Source: Dimorphilus gyrociliatus
Lineage: Eukaryota > Annelida > Polychaeta > Dinophilidae
DNA: 64,000 nt
NCBI GenBank assembly: GCA_904063045.1
Contig: CAJFCJ010000006.1
Coordinates: forward strand, 2,036,946-2,100,945
Reading direction: 5' to 3'
The notes beneath the pieces were generated by a model. That model searched no databases. It saw only the letters and a list, made by a program, of their open reading frames with translations, and was not told the DNA's origin. This document shows positions 24,611-35,196 of this stretch, one piece after another (position 1 is the stretch's first letter; each line of letters opens with the position of its first letter). Made by a program: the position numbers and the translations under genes.

Positions 24611-25471
24611 CTGTATATGCTAATATATAGTACTATAATACTATTATATTATATTACTACTATTAGTAATAAAATCATATTTTTAAATTGATTATCATAA
24701 AGCAAGGAAGAAAAAGCTTAATTATCTTAATCATTTAAATACATTGATTATACTTCATATAGAAAATCTCTCTTTTGTTTTGTGTCCTATTATATAGATA
24801 TTATAATAAAAGTCGTACGAGTGATTCTCCAGGCTTCTTCTTTATTCCAATCATATTAAGAGCTAATTTGCTTTGTTGAACAGGAACAACATCTTCCGGA
24901 GGGACGAAATCATTTGATTCGTCTGGTTCCATTTCGAACTCGTAATTTTTCCACGCAACATCATCGTGAACTTTCAATAGAGCCTAAATTAATTACAATT
25001 TTAATAAATACAATTTAAATATTGTTTCTATTTCTAACAAACCTCCAAATGAGGATCTTGTAGAATTGTTGTCAATTCAGCAGCACCCTGACTTTTATGA
25101 TTAAATGGTTCGAGGTCGTACAAGATTTCATCAATTAAATTCTTTGAATAGCCATCTTGACTATTCGGTTCATTATATGCAATAGTTAATTTATCGTACG
25201 TCTATGGAAATTGTTAAAAATAGTAATAAAAGTATAGTAGATTATTAAAATAACTAATAAAAAACTTACATTAACCAGAGTTGCCAAAACTGGATTACTT
25301 AATATATTACCAAGTTCATTAACTTTTTCTTCATCATTTGGTTCATTGACCAAAGAATCCAAATTTTGTAAAATATTCTCAAGATCACCTAATTAAGAAG
25401 AAGGTAGAATTAACTCCGTAATGATGGAAATGTTTCTACTTACTCAATCCCGTTTCAGTTGGTTCGGGCAT
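22518..25471 (-). CDS. MPP2/MPP6-like: MAGUK scaffold of the MPP2/MPP6 (varicose) type
   Basis: Exons 25471-25444, 25388-25270, 25201-25043, 24983-24819, then one of two alternative exons (24557-24482 or 24209-24131), 23772-22955, 22885-22757 and 22694-22518 give 556 or 557 aa. Order: L27-type region (about 10-105, ELGNILSNPVLATLV and ELTTILQDPHLEALL), PDZ (about 140-225), SH3 (about 235-310, HFNYDPKKDSVIPC), HOOK with a KKKKKMLY motif, and guanylate-kinase-like domain with degenerate P-loop GAQGVGRRT. The protein ends QWVPVSWVY, the family terminus. These scaffolds organise junctional membrane complexes; Drosophila varicose acts at septate junctions. Splicing of the PDZ is covered by the next two entries. 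The introns around the alternative exons (261-358 nt) are longer than those elsewhere in the gene. Confidence 0.93.
24131..24209 (-). other. Alternative PDZ exon b of the MAGUK gene
   Basis: The 79-nt exon has the same entry and exit phases as exon a, a cag acceptor and a weak donor (GTGAAA). It encodes GITVRVSQMG-DLIITRVIAG-SPIDEQG, a second version of the same PDZ segment. This version is the closer one to vertebrate MPP6 at GVTFRV and DLVIARI. Using both exons would break the frame, so each transcript can hold only one. Confidence 0.85.
24399..24445. repeat. Purine tract (CU-rich on the RNA) between alternative exons
   Basis: A GAGGGAGGGAGGAAGAGAGAGAAAG-type tract on the plus strand. On the transcribed strand it is a long uninterrupted pyrimidine run lying between alternative exons a and b, which is where PTB-type regulators would bind. 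The position is seen; the regulatory role is inference. Confidence 0.6.
24482..24557 (-). other. Alternative PDZ exon a of the MAGUK gene
   Basis: The 76-nt exon starts in phase 0 after a cag acceptor and ends in phase 1 at a weak donor (GTGATT). It encodes GITLQQEPNG-LMIARIIEGS-VVAKCG (26 residues, the last shared with the next exon), i.e. strands beta2-beta3 and helix alphaA of the PDZ. A (TA)n tract lies about 24 nt upstream and a CU-rich tract on the RNA strand (24399-24445) starts about 37 nt downstream. Confidence 0.85.
24579..24611. repeat. (TA)n microsatellite upstream of alternative exon a
   Basis: A pure TA dinucleotide tract in the MAGUK intron, immediately 5' of the acceptor of alternative exon a. 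Confidence 0.8.
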
Positions 25472-25861
25472 AATTTCTCTCCTTTTCAAAATTCTATAAC
25501 ATAATATAAACAATGATATTGAAAAGGCTAAAGAAACATGAAATTACAATAATTACAAATATCAATCTAATAATATAATGCCTTGAGAGTTTACTTATAT
25601 TTATTTATTTAACTATATAAGCAGTAAAATTACAGAGAGTATTTCCAAATAGTTAAAACAATATAACGATAAAATTATTACAAAATATATGTAGAACATT
25701 AGCTAAAATCGATAGAAATGTCGTTTTCGTAGCCATTCTTATAAAACCTTATTACAAACACATATTGCAACCTTTTTTTTGTATTCATAAAAACTATAAA
25801 ATCAGACAATGAAGAGAGAATATTACGTTTATAAATATTAAATAAAGTGCTTAATTGCTTA

Positions 25862-26044
25862 TTAGACATGATTTCTATGCTTTTCTGAGCAAACTCCTAG
25901 TTTATAGGCCATAAAAACGTATACTACACACATAACGCAAGCTATAAAGCAACCAAAAGCTATTAAAAAATATCGATAACTTGTATCCATGATGAACGGA
26001 TTTGTTAACATTCGAAAATCAAGTTCTATGGGATCGTTAGGCAT
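25862..26044 (-). CDS. Candidate 60-aa single-pass membrane microprotein
   Basis: One exon with an ATG start and TAA stop encodes 60 aa. A polar N-terminal half (MPNDPIELDFRM) leads to one strongly hydrophobic helix (about residues 27-49, FLIAFGCFIACVMCVVYVFM) with several Cys, then a short basic tail ending KHRNHV. It sits 155 bp downstream of the MAD2L2 stop and 391 bp upstream of the MAGUK start, all on the same strand. Composition and membrane segment look protein-like, but no family is recognised and it could be part of the MAD2L2 3' UTR. Confidence 0.45.
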   Translation of the reverse strand: MPNDPIELDFRMLTNPFIMDTSYRYFLIAFGCFIACVMCVVYVFMAYKLGVCSEKHRNHV

Positions 26045-26198
26045 TTTTTCTTTGTTTTCTTTTTTCTTTTAATTCAAATTTTTCCTATATGACATATATT
26101 ATTTAAATTACAATCAGGATAAAGTTCATCTTCATCGTCTTAGGTTCAGGAGACAAAAAAATTAATATAAGTGCCTCCTATATTCACGTTAACTAATT

Positions 26199-27168
26199 TT
26201 ATACTTTATAAGTTACGAATGAGTCTAATTTAAAGTGTGGTACATTCAAAGCTTGAAAAGGTAAATCTTCGGCATTCGTTAAAAATTGTGCTGAAGTTGG
26301 TTCAAATGTTTCCGGTACGCTAACATCCTTTTTTACAACTAGTAGTACATCGAAGATACCTGCAGTTTTTGGGGAAAAAGAAGGGAAAACAATAGAATAT
26401 CTTGCTTCGTTTTTTGTTACTTTTCCTTATATTTTGTAGGAAAGTTTTGTAATTGAAAAACATAGCATATCATATTATATGATAATTTTCATGCTCATTT
26501 ATCAGGGTGCAGGGGGGGGGGGAAGAAAAGAACTTACATTTCCCATCGTGAAGTGGTAGTAAATTCGAAGAAGCCTTTATTTGTTTTAATATGTCTGAAA
26601 ATTTCTTCTTAACTTCCTCAACGGTAGATTCATGCTCGGAAGATACTTCCTCCCTCTCATCCAAACGGATTGCCCACCTTTCCTTGGGCGAATGGTCTAA
26701 ACCATCGTATATAACAACGACAACTTGTTCTAATGACTTCTTCAATAGTAATTCTATACATTACGTTATATAGTGTGAATAATAAAGATAATTTCCATTT
26801 TAATATAACTACTCCCTTACCTTTACATTCAATTAAAATCTTATTTAAATAAGAAACAACACTCTCTTCGTCGCATTTCCAAACTCTCATCTTATAATCA
26901 TCCTTTTCGGTAAAATATTGGGGAGGATAAACACATCTCTCGTACAATATAAAATTGATGAACGTGTCTATTCAATACATTAAACAGATATCATTTACAC
27001 TCTAATCGATTTATTAATTAATATAAAAAAGAAAATGAATTTTTTTTTTTTAAATTATTAAACCAATAATTTTCTTTTTTTTTTAAATAAAGAAAAATCC
27101 AACATACCTAAGAAATTATTTATCAGCTTCGTTGATAATTTCAATGAGTTAGGAAGTGAATAATTCAT
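26199..27168 (-). CDS. MAD2L2: MAD2L2/REV7 HORMA-domain protein
   Basis: Four exons (27168-27108, 26967-26821, 26753-26538, 26359-26199) give 194 aa against 211 in human. The HORMA domain covers nearly the whole protein: INFILYERCVYPPQYFTEK matches the REV7 helix and strand with its VYP motif, and SLEQVVVVIYDG matches VEKVVVVILD. The C-terminal safety-belt region is FDVLLVVKK onward. REV7 is the adaptor of DNA polymerase zeta (with REV3 and REV1) and also acts in shieldin and cell-cycle control. The last codons (DSFVTYKV) are read into the genome; a weak donor GTAACT falls there, so an alternative C-terminal exon at about 26130 cannot be excluded. Confidence 0.88.
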
Positions 27169-28592
27169 AGTTTTTTTTGTTTATTTTTGTTTTTTTTTTA
27201 ATTGTAAATATTTTACCTAAAATAAAAAAAGAAAACGTTTTTTTTTTGGCGAATCGATCCGTCTATCCGAAAATAGAAATAAAAGAAATTATTATATAGA
27301 AAAAAAAACATAGGGATATTAATAATTTCATATAAAAAAAAGGAAGGTGATGGGTGAAGTGGAATGTGAATAGGAACTTTAGATAATAAGAAAAGAATAA
27401 TTAGAGTAAAGTAATAAAGGTAGATTGATATATATATATATATACAGTATATATATATCTGTTCTATTTAAATATTTTAACAATAAATAACAGTTTATCA
27501 ATATATATTGATATTAGCATTACTACAACAGCATATTTGTATACATTTCCTATTTCTTTATAGCTACAAGTTAATTTCTAGTATATTTGAGTAAAACTGA
27601 TTCATTCAGGTGGAGAAAAAATCCTAAATACTCATCAAGTTTACTATTAATCAGTGCAATATTAAAATATTTTTATATCAATTTGATGGAAAATTGTATG
27701 TATCTGCTAAAGCCCAGAGGGAGGGAATGGAATTTGAACTTGTCTTATTCTCCTCATATAATTGTTTCATATATTGCTCATTGATGATAAATAATATACC
27801 TAGCTCTCCCAAATTTAGGTCTTTTTTTAATCAGGGACTAGGCTGGATTAATAAACACACCGGTTAAAAATTCGATAACACGGACAGGTACCTTCAAATA
27901 CAACTCACATTCTAACGACTGAATAAGCTACGTAGCACCAAAAATTATGTCAAATAACAAAAGATACATATTATATATACAAAACACTCAAGGCATAATT
28001 ATTAATACATAAATAGCTATATAACAGTATGATTAAATTCAAAAACTTACTTTCAAGCAGATCAACACCTGGCAAAATGGCGCATTTATTTTGAAATGAG
28101 AAAATCCACCGGTTTCCTACTATTTCAAAAATGGCGCATGTTTGATAATATAAACAATACGCCATTTTTATTTTCTATACGTCTTACTCTATCAGTTTAG
28201 TAATACCTGTTTCACAACCCACTGTTCAGCTATTAAAATTTAATAGAGCTAATACATATGGAATGTATATTGCATGGTTGCCATTTTTAAAATTCTGTTA
28301 CATTCGTTTGAATTAGTAGAATAGGTGTATTAACGTCGACAAAGCTATATCATATTCAAAATACTTAAGAAAGAAACTTAAGAAAGTCGATATAAAAAAA
28401 ACAATTAAAAAAGAACTATGTCAAGATTAAGCAATTGTTACGTTATTACCATTTCAACTGACCCTCAACTTTGGTCCAATTAGCAAGGAAAATAGTTGTT
28501 CCGCCTATTTAGTAAACTATAAAATGTTGTTGAGGAAAATCAGAACTTTTTTAAATAAAACACAATTTTTACTTAAATGCGTTTCGAGTATT
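27169..28592. other. Intergenic, MAD2L2 upstream region
   Basis: AT-rich with a (TA)n repeat near 27428-27460. Near 28073-28166 lie three copies of a GCGCCATTTT/ACGCCATTTTT motif (plus-strand AATGGCGCA forms at about 28076 and 28131, ACGCCATTTTT at about 28160), which looks like promoter sequence. Open frames at 27587-27784 and 27971-28165 show no coding support. Confidence 0.4.
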
Positions 28593-29980
28593 CTATATAT
28601 CAGAGGAAAGTGACTCCAAAAGTCCATCTTCACTAAAATATTCACGAACCTAAGCAAGACTCAATAACGATGATTGGTCAGGGGCTAAAAGTTCATGCTG
28701 TTGATCAAAAGATGCTTGAAATAAAAATTTCTTAACTACATCATTCGAATATAAATTTCGATAATATTGGAAAATATTTGGTTTCCATTTTTGAGCTTCA
28801 ATTGTTTCCATAGTAACAAATGATAGAAAATTTATAATATCTCTCATCCTCATTGCGTAATCATTTCCGTAAGCACTCTGGAGGTATCTTGTAAAGCCTA
28901 TAGTCATTTTATTATAAGGTGACTGAAAGTGAGGGTATTGTCGATTTGGTCGTAGGATGGACAGCATTACAATAAGTGTTAATTCTTCAAATGTTGGATG
29001 TAATTGACGATATCGCTCAAAAATTCTGCTCTTCATGGCTGCATCTTTTTTATGATAAAAACAATTTATAGTAACGAAGAAGCGGTGATCACGGATCATT
29101 AGAGTTAATTGTTCCTCATCCCAAGTATGAATGTTAAATCCCAAAACAGTCACATATATTATATCAATAAAAGACCTGAGGTGGTAGAAAATCTCATTTT
29201 CTGTTAATTCAGACACTCCTGGTATTCTCTTTGAAAGTTTGATCCACCTTTTGATACTAAATGCAATAACTTTTTCATCTGCTATGGTAAACTTCTTTCT
29301 ATCATTTTTCCAATCCTGCTATATGTAATATATCGTTGTATTGGTCCAATGAACAGTTCTGGTCCACACTGTCAATTCCTTCTTTTGCAGTTTTCAAAAT
29401 ATCTTCTAAATTTGGAAAATCATTTCCCCAGTCAATGTTTCGTATATCACAAAGTACTTCACAACATCTCATAAGCATTTCATCAGCGTCTGTAAAACTT
29501 GGTACAGACGGTATAGCATACATCATTCTCTTCTTGGAAATTTCGGTTGCTCTTTGATAATTCACCAATTTTTTCTCTTGTGAATAACGTCCTTGTTTTT
29601 TATTATTAACAGACATACCAACACTGAGACATTTCTGAAATCTACACTATCGACAAGCAAACACGGCACGTTGATTTGGACTACACTGAATTCTTCCATT
29701 ACGTTTGTAATGTTGATGTTTTTTTGAACTTCTTCTAAAGAATACTTTACAAGCCTCGCAAGTGAATGCGCCGTAATGAGATCTAACAAGATGAGTTTTT
29801 AAAAAGTTAGTGTGTCATAGTATGATAAATAAGATCAGAAAATAGAAAATATATGTACTAAATTATAAATATTTACCCAGATGAAGAACTGCCACATACA
29901 CAGCATGGGGGAAGAGATGTCCTATCCACGCCTAGAAATTCGTCTATTTTAATAACATGTTTCGTTTTTTCTGACTCCAT
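28593..29980 (-). pseudogene. Nuclear receptor gene with in-frame TAG codons, NR1/E75-like
   Basis: The first exon (29980-29877) gives MESEKTKHVIK and the first half of zinc finger 1. The next starts at 29782 and supplies HYGAFTCEACKVFFRR, finger 2 and a basic C-terminal extension. All eight zinc-binding Cys are present. At 29649-29647 a TAG interrupts the finger-2 motif as CR-stop-CRFQKCLSVGM; the following frame stays open for 115 codons. The ligand-domain exon (from about 29315) reads FTIADEKVIAF, KRIPGV and on to LLSLA, then a TAG at 28652-28650, then 18 further sensible codons to a TAG at 28595-28593. The two main exons are in different frames and no good donor joins them: AGT-GTGGAC near 29367 is the best. 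CRFQKCLSVGMS resembles E75, REV-ERB and PPAR. A decaying pseudogene is the simplest reading; readthrough, editing or assembly error remain possible. Confidence 0.65.
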
Positions 29981-31342
29981 TTCTTAAGGTACAACATATA
30001 TATTGCGAAGTAATACTGAAATTCTAAAACACATATTCAAACAAAACAATATTGAAGACGAGAATGAGACTTTCCGAGACGTCTGGAAGCAATGTATAGA
30101 AAAGATTTGCAATACTTCCTAGGAGTCTTATTTCGTGTAAGGATTTTTAAAAACTCGTTTTCATTTTTCAAATTTTATTACAATAATTAAAAAACCATGA
30201 AGAGAAGATAAAATCTTTGAAAGAAATAACAGTCGAAAAAAATACGAAAACAACTTTGATACAACAGAATAAAAAAATGAAACAAATTGCTTGTAGTTGC
30301 CATGCCAAAGGAAATATGCATTAGTGTTGATACTTATGATTTGCTTGGTATATATTACAGTAAAGTTAAGGCTAAAAGATCGACACAAATAATATTGTTA
30401 AAGTATATTGAAACATAAGTTTAAAGAAAAATTGAATAAAACAAAAAACGTTTCTATAAATAGCACTGTTTGCTATTATATGTTTATGCTATGCGTATGC
30501 ACAGTAGGAGATACAATCAATTTTTTTTATTTATATATTATATGTATATATTTTAATCACTGACAGTAAAATGTTAAAAATTTTCCTATCCTTTAGTAAA
30601 GTTCGAGTCTTTCACCAGCTGTCACTTCTTTGCGTTTCAATATTAAAATTCTATTTATAAAAGGTCTATTGAACACTTTTAGGTTTTCATCATACTTTTC
30701 CCGCTATTCAACAATTGATAATTATTTTACTCATTCATAAAATGCTTAGATAGTTTACCTTTTGTCTAGCTATTACTTATAATCTTCTCTTGCTGTATTC
30801 TATAGTTTAAAGGCAAATTACACAAAATAAAAGACCTGGGTCATTTGGAAACAGACCGAAAAGTTGTATAAGCTAGATATATGATAGATGAAGCTTTCTT
30901 CTATGTTATCGTTTAGATTTATTATTTTTTTTATATTTCTTTGCAAATTTAATAATATTTTAATGAATTTCTTCTCAACAGTCAGCTCAAGTCTTTAGGT
31001 TCAATTAAATAAAAGAAAAAAAATACTTATTTGGAGAGAGGAATTACGTATTTCCATTAGAGGGCGCTTAATGTTTAAACGTTAATAAGATGCAAATACG
31101 ATAGGCGCCCATTAGTAGGAGATAAATTTCTTATTTAATAAAAGTCATTTGGGGCGCGGTGTTATTAAAATTATCCTTTTACCACAAAAGATTCTAAAAC
31201 CGCAATTTATATATAATAATCATAACACTGTATGTACAAACATCTTTTCCGTACGGTCGAAAGGAAAAAAAACTAGCCATTAACAATAAACGAATTCTTC
31301 AATAGCTATACAACAAATAAATCGTTGCCCATTAAATGGATA
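29981..31342. other. Intergenic, no gene seen
   Basis: AT-rich sequence between the nuclear receptor start and the CTDNEP1 3' end. An open frame at 30161-30388 is low-complexity Phe/Ser and unsupported. The receptor's promoter and the CTDNEP1 3' UTR probably lie here. Confidence 0.4.
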
Positions 31343-32770
31343 TCAGGCGACTTTATGCAAGTTCCTGCCCAAAATAGACCGTACATCCTGAACGAAACGC
31401 AGAGCGTCGAGAATCGGTAATAAATTCAACAAACAAGTGTCAGTAGGATCGGAGAACCATGATTTAATAGGAATAGCATTAAGCGGGTAACTTCGGTAGG
31501 CGGCTGGCGAATTATCAACTATAAAAACCCCGCTTAGGTCATCGCTAACCGCTTTTAAATCCTTTGAATATGAACCGTTATCCATATGGCAATGCTGCCT
31601 ATAATATCGCCTCTTGAACATGCACTTGTTATGATCGAGTTTGTCGGCTACTGCTGAGCCATAAATCTCCATGCTGGCCGTGAAGACGACCAATTCGTAC
31701 CAGTTAGAGACGGTTTGCAGGAAGAAGTCGACATGAGGTCGTTTATGGACGAAGAAGCGAACAGGATGCTTGTCGATGGTCACTCTTAATACAAAATCTG
31801 CAGGCGTTCCCGGTTTCACAGTTTGCCGAAAATTACCGTCATGATGAGAGTGTATAAGAGTTTCGTCCAGATCGAGAATCAGCGTTTTCTTCCTTACACA
31901 ATCTGTAATTGTAAATATGTGTAACAATAATTTTAAAGTCACTATCTAGGACTGCCCTCCCTTTTTTCAATTCTCTTATCATACTTAAGTCATTATGTAA
32001 TAATTCTTTTCAAAAACAATAATCATATATATATAGATCACTTGATAAAAACGGATTAAGGTTAAAAATAGTAAATCATAACTATTAAATAGTCAGCTAT
32101 TAATGCAATTTTTAATATTAACTGACTTTTAAAGGACACACTCTTTCTTTGTTTCGTAAGTATCTAGGCGAATTTGCATAAGAGTGAAATTCCAGACCGA
32201 TTGCATCTAAATAAATGTTGCAATTGTAAAATTAAGAGATGTTCTAGCTAGACTATCAGATAGATATTAGTAAACCTTTCTTAAAATTTCCTATTTCCGT
32301 GGTGAGGTAAGCTGATGCGTCTAGTTGAATGTACGATATTGCTATTCATCATTTAGTTCTATCATGCAATAATCAGTGTCGGCGCGGACTATAAAAGTAA
32401 AATACTTACTTAATTGCGTTTTAAATGAGACGCTAAGAGGAACCATTTCATAGCGGACGGTCTGGTGTTGTACAACCTGGAAATATAACATACAATTTTG
32501 TAAGTGGAGTAGGCCTAATATTGACAATATATGACGTCACACGTGGAAAGTCGATGGCGGTAAAAACGTTATATATTCCGTTGGAATATAAGAATTTATA
32601 GATTTTAAGATCTATATGTAAACTAAAGTTTCTTTTGCTGAAGTAACTATAAAATACGTATAAATTGCTTTTGTAAAAAATCAACTTACGGCTCTAATTT
32701 GCTTCTTAAGGCAATAGCAGAGGAATCCCCATATTTTTGAGGCAAATAACAGGAAACCACGAACCCCCAT
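31343..32770 (-). CDS. CTDNEP1: CTDNEP1/Dullard nuclear-envelope phosphatase
   Basis: Three exons (32770-32690, 32476-32410, 31902-31343) give 235 aa; the human protein has 244. An N-terminal membrane segment ([17 protein letters not shown]) is followed by [13 protein letters not shown] and the HAD-type catalytic domain with [13 protein letters not shown], whose first Asp is the nucleophile. [46 protein letters not shown] and [20 protein letters not shown] are near-identical to vertebrate sequence. The enzyme dephosphorylates lipin at the ER and nuclear envelope with its partner CNEP1R1, limiting membrane synthesis, and also dampens BMP signalling. The gene is divergent from NAA38, 363 bp apart. 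Intron 1 carries a CRE palindrome (32532-32539). Confidence 0.96.
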
Positions 32771-33133
32771 TACGATGAACTTTAACATTTATATGAAGTG
32801 TAATTAGGTCATTCGGTAGATGATTAAAAAAAATTATGATTTCTCGAAAACGCTGTTAAAAACAGTAAAATTTCGTCAAGAACCGCACGGAGGTTTCCCA
32901 TGTAGGGTCGTAACAGGACCGCACTGACGTAATTTTTAATTTTTAATGGAAATTTTACCAAACTATTAAAAAATGTAATTTTCTTTAATCAACATGTCAA
33001 ACTTAAATCAAAATATTCAAAAATTTTCTTTACGAAACCGAGAGCTTATAAAATCTAGTTCGAAATTGTAATTATACAGTGTCCTTGTCTTTGAAATATT
33101 CCTTTCTGGAACAACTTTTTCTGATTTGGTAAA
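32771..33133. promoter_or_regulatory. Bidirectional promoter interval, CTDNEP1 / NAA38
   Basis: The 363 bp between two head-to-head start codons must hold both promoters and 5' UTRs. A CRE half-type motif TGACGTAA lies near 32932. No ORF is seen. Confidence 0.5.
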
Positions 33134-33742
33134 ATGTCAAAGATATCAAATTCAGTCAACTCTAAACCGGTAATATTTTGTATAGTCGTGAAATTTTAAC
33201 ATTATTCTATATATTATTGCGATATTTTCAATTTGTTCTCAAAGTTAACGATAATGCATGCTTTTCAAGTTGTATTTCATTCGACCTAGTAGTTGTTGTT
33301 GATCAACAATTGCACGGGAATTACATAAGCCTTACTTCAATGCTACATCTAGAATGATTGGCACCTGTTAATTTTGTTTTTCAATGACAATGCAAACTTT
33401 AACAAAACCATTTCATTTATACACTTCAGCCCAGTGGAATAGACTTTAGAGACGAACTGAGGTCCTGGTTAAATAAAAGAATGAGAATAACCCTGACCGA
33501 CGGAAGAATTTTAATTGGAGTTTTTCTATGTACGGACCGTGACCAGAATATTATTATAGGTTCCTGTGCAGAGTATTTAAATGAAGAGGAGGGTAAGACT
33601 AAAAACATGAAAGTAACCTATCTTTCAATAGCTTTTTCAATTTACAGAAAGATTAAAGAGCACTAAAGATGATCAAAGATTATTAGGATTGGCTATGGTT
33701 GGAGCTAAGCATATGGTTTCAATACAAATTGACTCCTCTTAG
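33134..33742 (+). CDS. NAA38: NAA38/LSMD1, NatC auxiliary LSM-domain subunit
   Basis: Three exons (33134-33169, 33430-33592, 33648-33742) give 97 aa. The Sm-like fold is complete: MRITLTDGRILIGVFLCTDR is the Sm1 motif and corresponds to [20 protein letters not shown] of human NAA38, followed by NIIIGSCAEYL and the Sm2-like LGLAMVGAKHMVSIQ. Human NAA38 is longer at the N-terminus (125 aa). With NAA30 and NAA35 it forms the NatC complex, which acetylates N-termini such as Met-Leu, Met-Ile and Met-Phe co-translationally. The start is the first ATG after a short leader; the intron before the Sm1 exon is 260 nt. Confidence 0.93.
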
Positions 33743-35196
33743 ATAGTGTGATAATTGAAATATACAATTTTTTAAAGTTTGCCATTTTTCATTCAATGTG
33801 GGAATATATTTATACAGTTTATTAATTTAAAACTTATTCAAAAAATAAATCAGTATTTTTAAATGTTTTATACAATTTTGTGTAAAAAGTAGCTTGTAAA
33901 CTCGGGCACCAAAATCAATACTATGGGAATAATTGTTAAATACTGCACATTATAAATATCGCACTATTTATATCTTTTGTAACCAGGAAAAACTATTGAC
34001 AGAAACTGTAATAACAAAAGGTGGAAAATAGTTTACTTGTAACATTGATCCAATGGATTTTGATTTAAAATCCACTAAGCTATTTTTAATATTTTTTCTT
34101 GTCCTTCAATATTTGTCTTGAACTAATATCATTTATCTCTCTATTTTTGACCTAATTCTTTAATTACATAAGAAAGAAAACAAGCGAAAAAAGGCTAAAT
34201 ATTATTGACTTGTTTGTTTTTTCTCTTTACGCTACTATCAATCTAATTTCACTTTTAGAAATGTTTTTATAATTTTGTTACAATCTCAATTAAGCCTATC
34301 CCTAAGGGAATAAAAAAGATTCAGTAAGACAGAATGTGGAAATGGTTTATCTTTGAATTTAAAATGAATACTCATGAGATAGAATTATAATTTAATACTT
34401 TATACATTATACAATTTGATTTATTAGAATTATCTCAAGTTTTTTATCTCTCTCCTTCAGATAAAAGGACAAAAGAAAAATTGGAAAATTAAATTAGATG
34501 AAGAAGATTGTCACTGAAATCGAATTTGTAAATCTCCTTTGGTTTTAATCCTTAATAAATGAGTAATTCTTAAAATGCACTTTCCCCATATTAAGTCTCC
34601 TCGGAAAGTCTATAGGATAATAAATGATAACTAGTTCTATAAATGATACATTTATCCTGATAAGAGAAAATATCAAAAGGAGATCATTTAATCCTGATCA
34701 ATAGATTATATTCTCTTTCCCTCTTATTATATTAATAATGTTCTATTATTTTTTATATGTATATCAAACCTTGAATTGTCTTATTGATTATCATTCGCTT
34801 TCTATAATTGAAGGAGATCGTCCCAAGATAGAAAAGATTGTGTTTCGTTGAAAAGAAGGTATTTATGTTGAGACAGGAATATTAATGATTACTGGTTGCG
34901 ATCGATATATAAATAAGAATTAAACGAACTATGATTAGAAGAGAGATGTATAGTGTGTCCTAGATTGCAATAATAGCTGTATCTAGTACTAAATCATAAA
35001 ACCTTGTCCTTTCGATCAATTGAACGAAAAATCAAAGACAGAAAAATAGAAGAGAGAGTCTTAGCCGGAACTTAAACAGTTAAAAAAGAATATTCATAAA
35101 TTCATTTAAAGATTTATTAGTCTCTTGTGTATTTCAACTTGATACTTGGTTGAATTAAGAAGAATCAAAGTATTTTTCACATTTATCAAAAAGAAA
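33743..35196. other. Intergenic, no gene seen
   Basis: 1.45 kb of AT-rich sequence between two plus-strand genes. No ORF, repeat or clear motif stands out. It should include the NAA38 3' UTR and the promoter of the next gene. Confidence 0.4.

Noticed and set aside
28650-29649. UAG reassigned as a sense codon in this organism
   Set aside because: G6PD, the MAGUK and other genes end at TAG exactly where their families end, so TAG is a normal stop.
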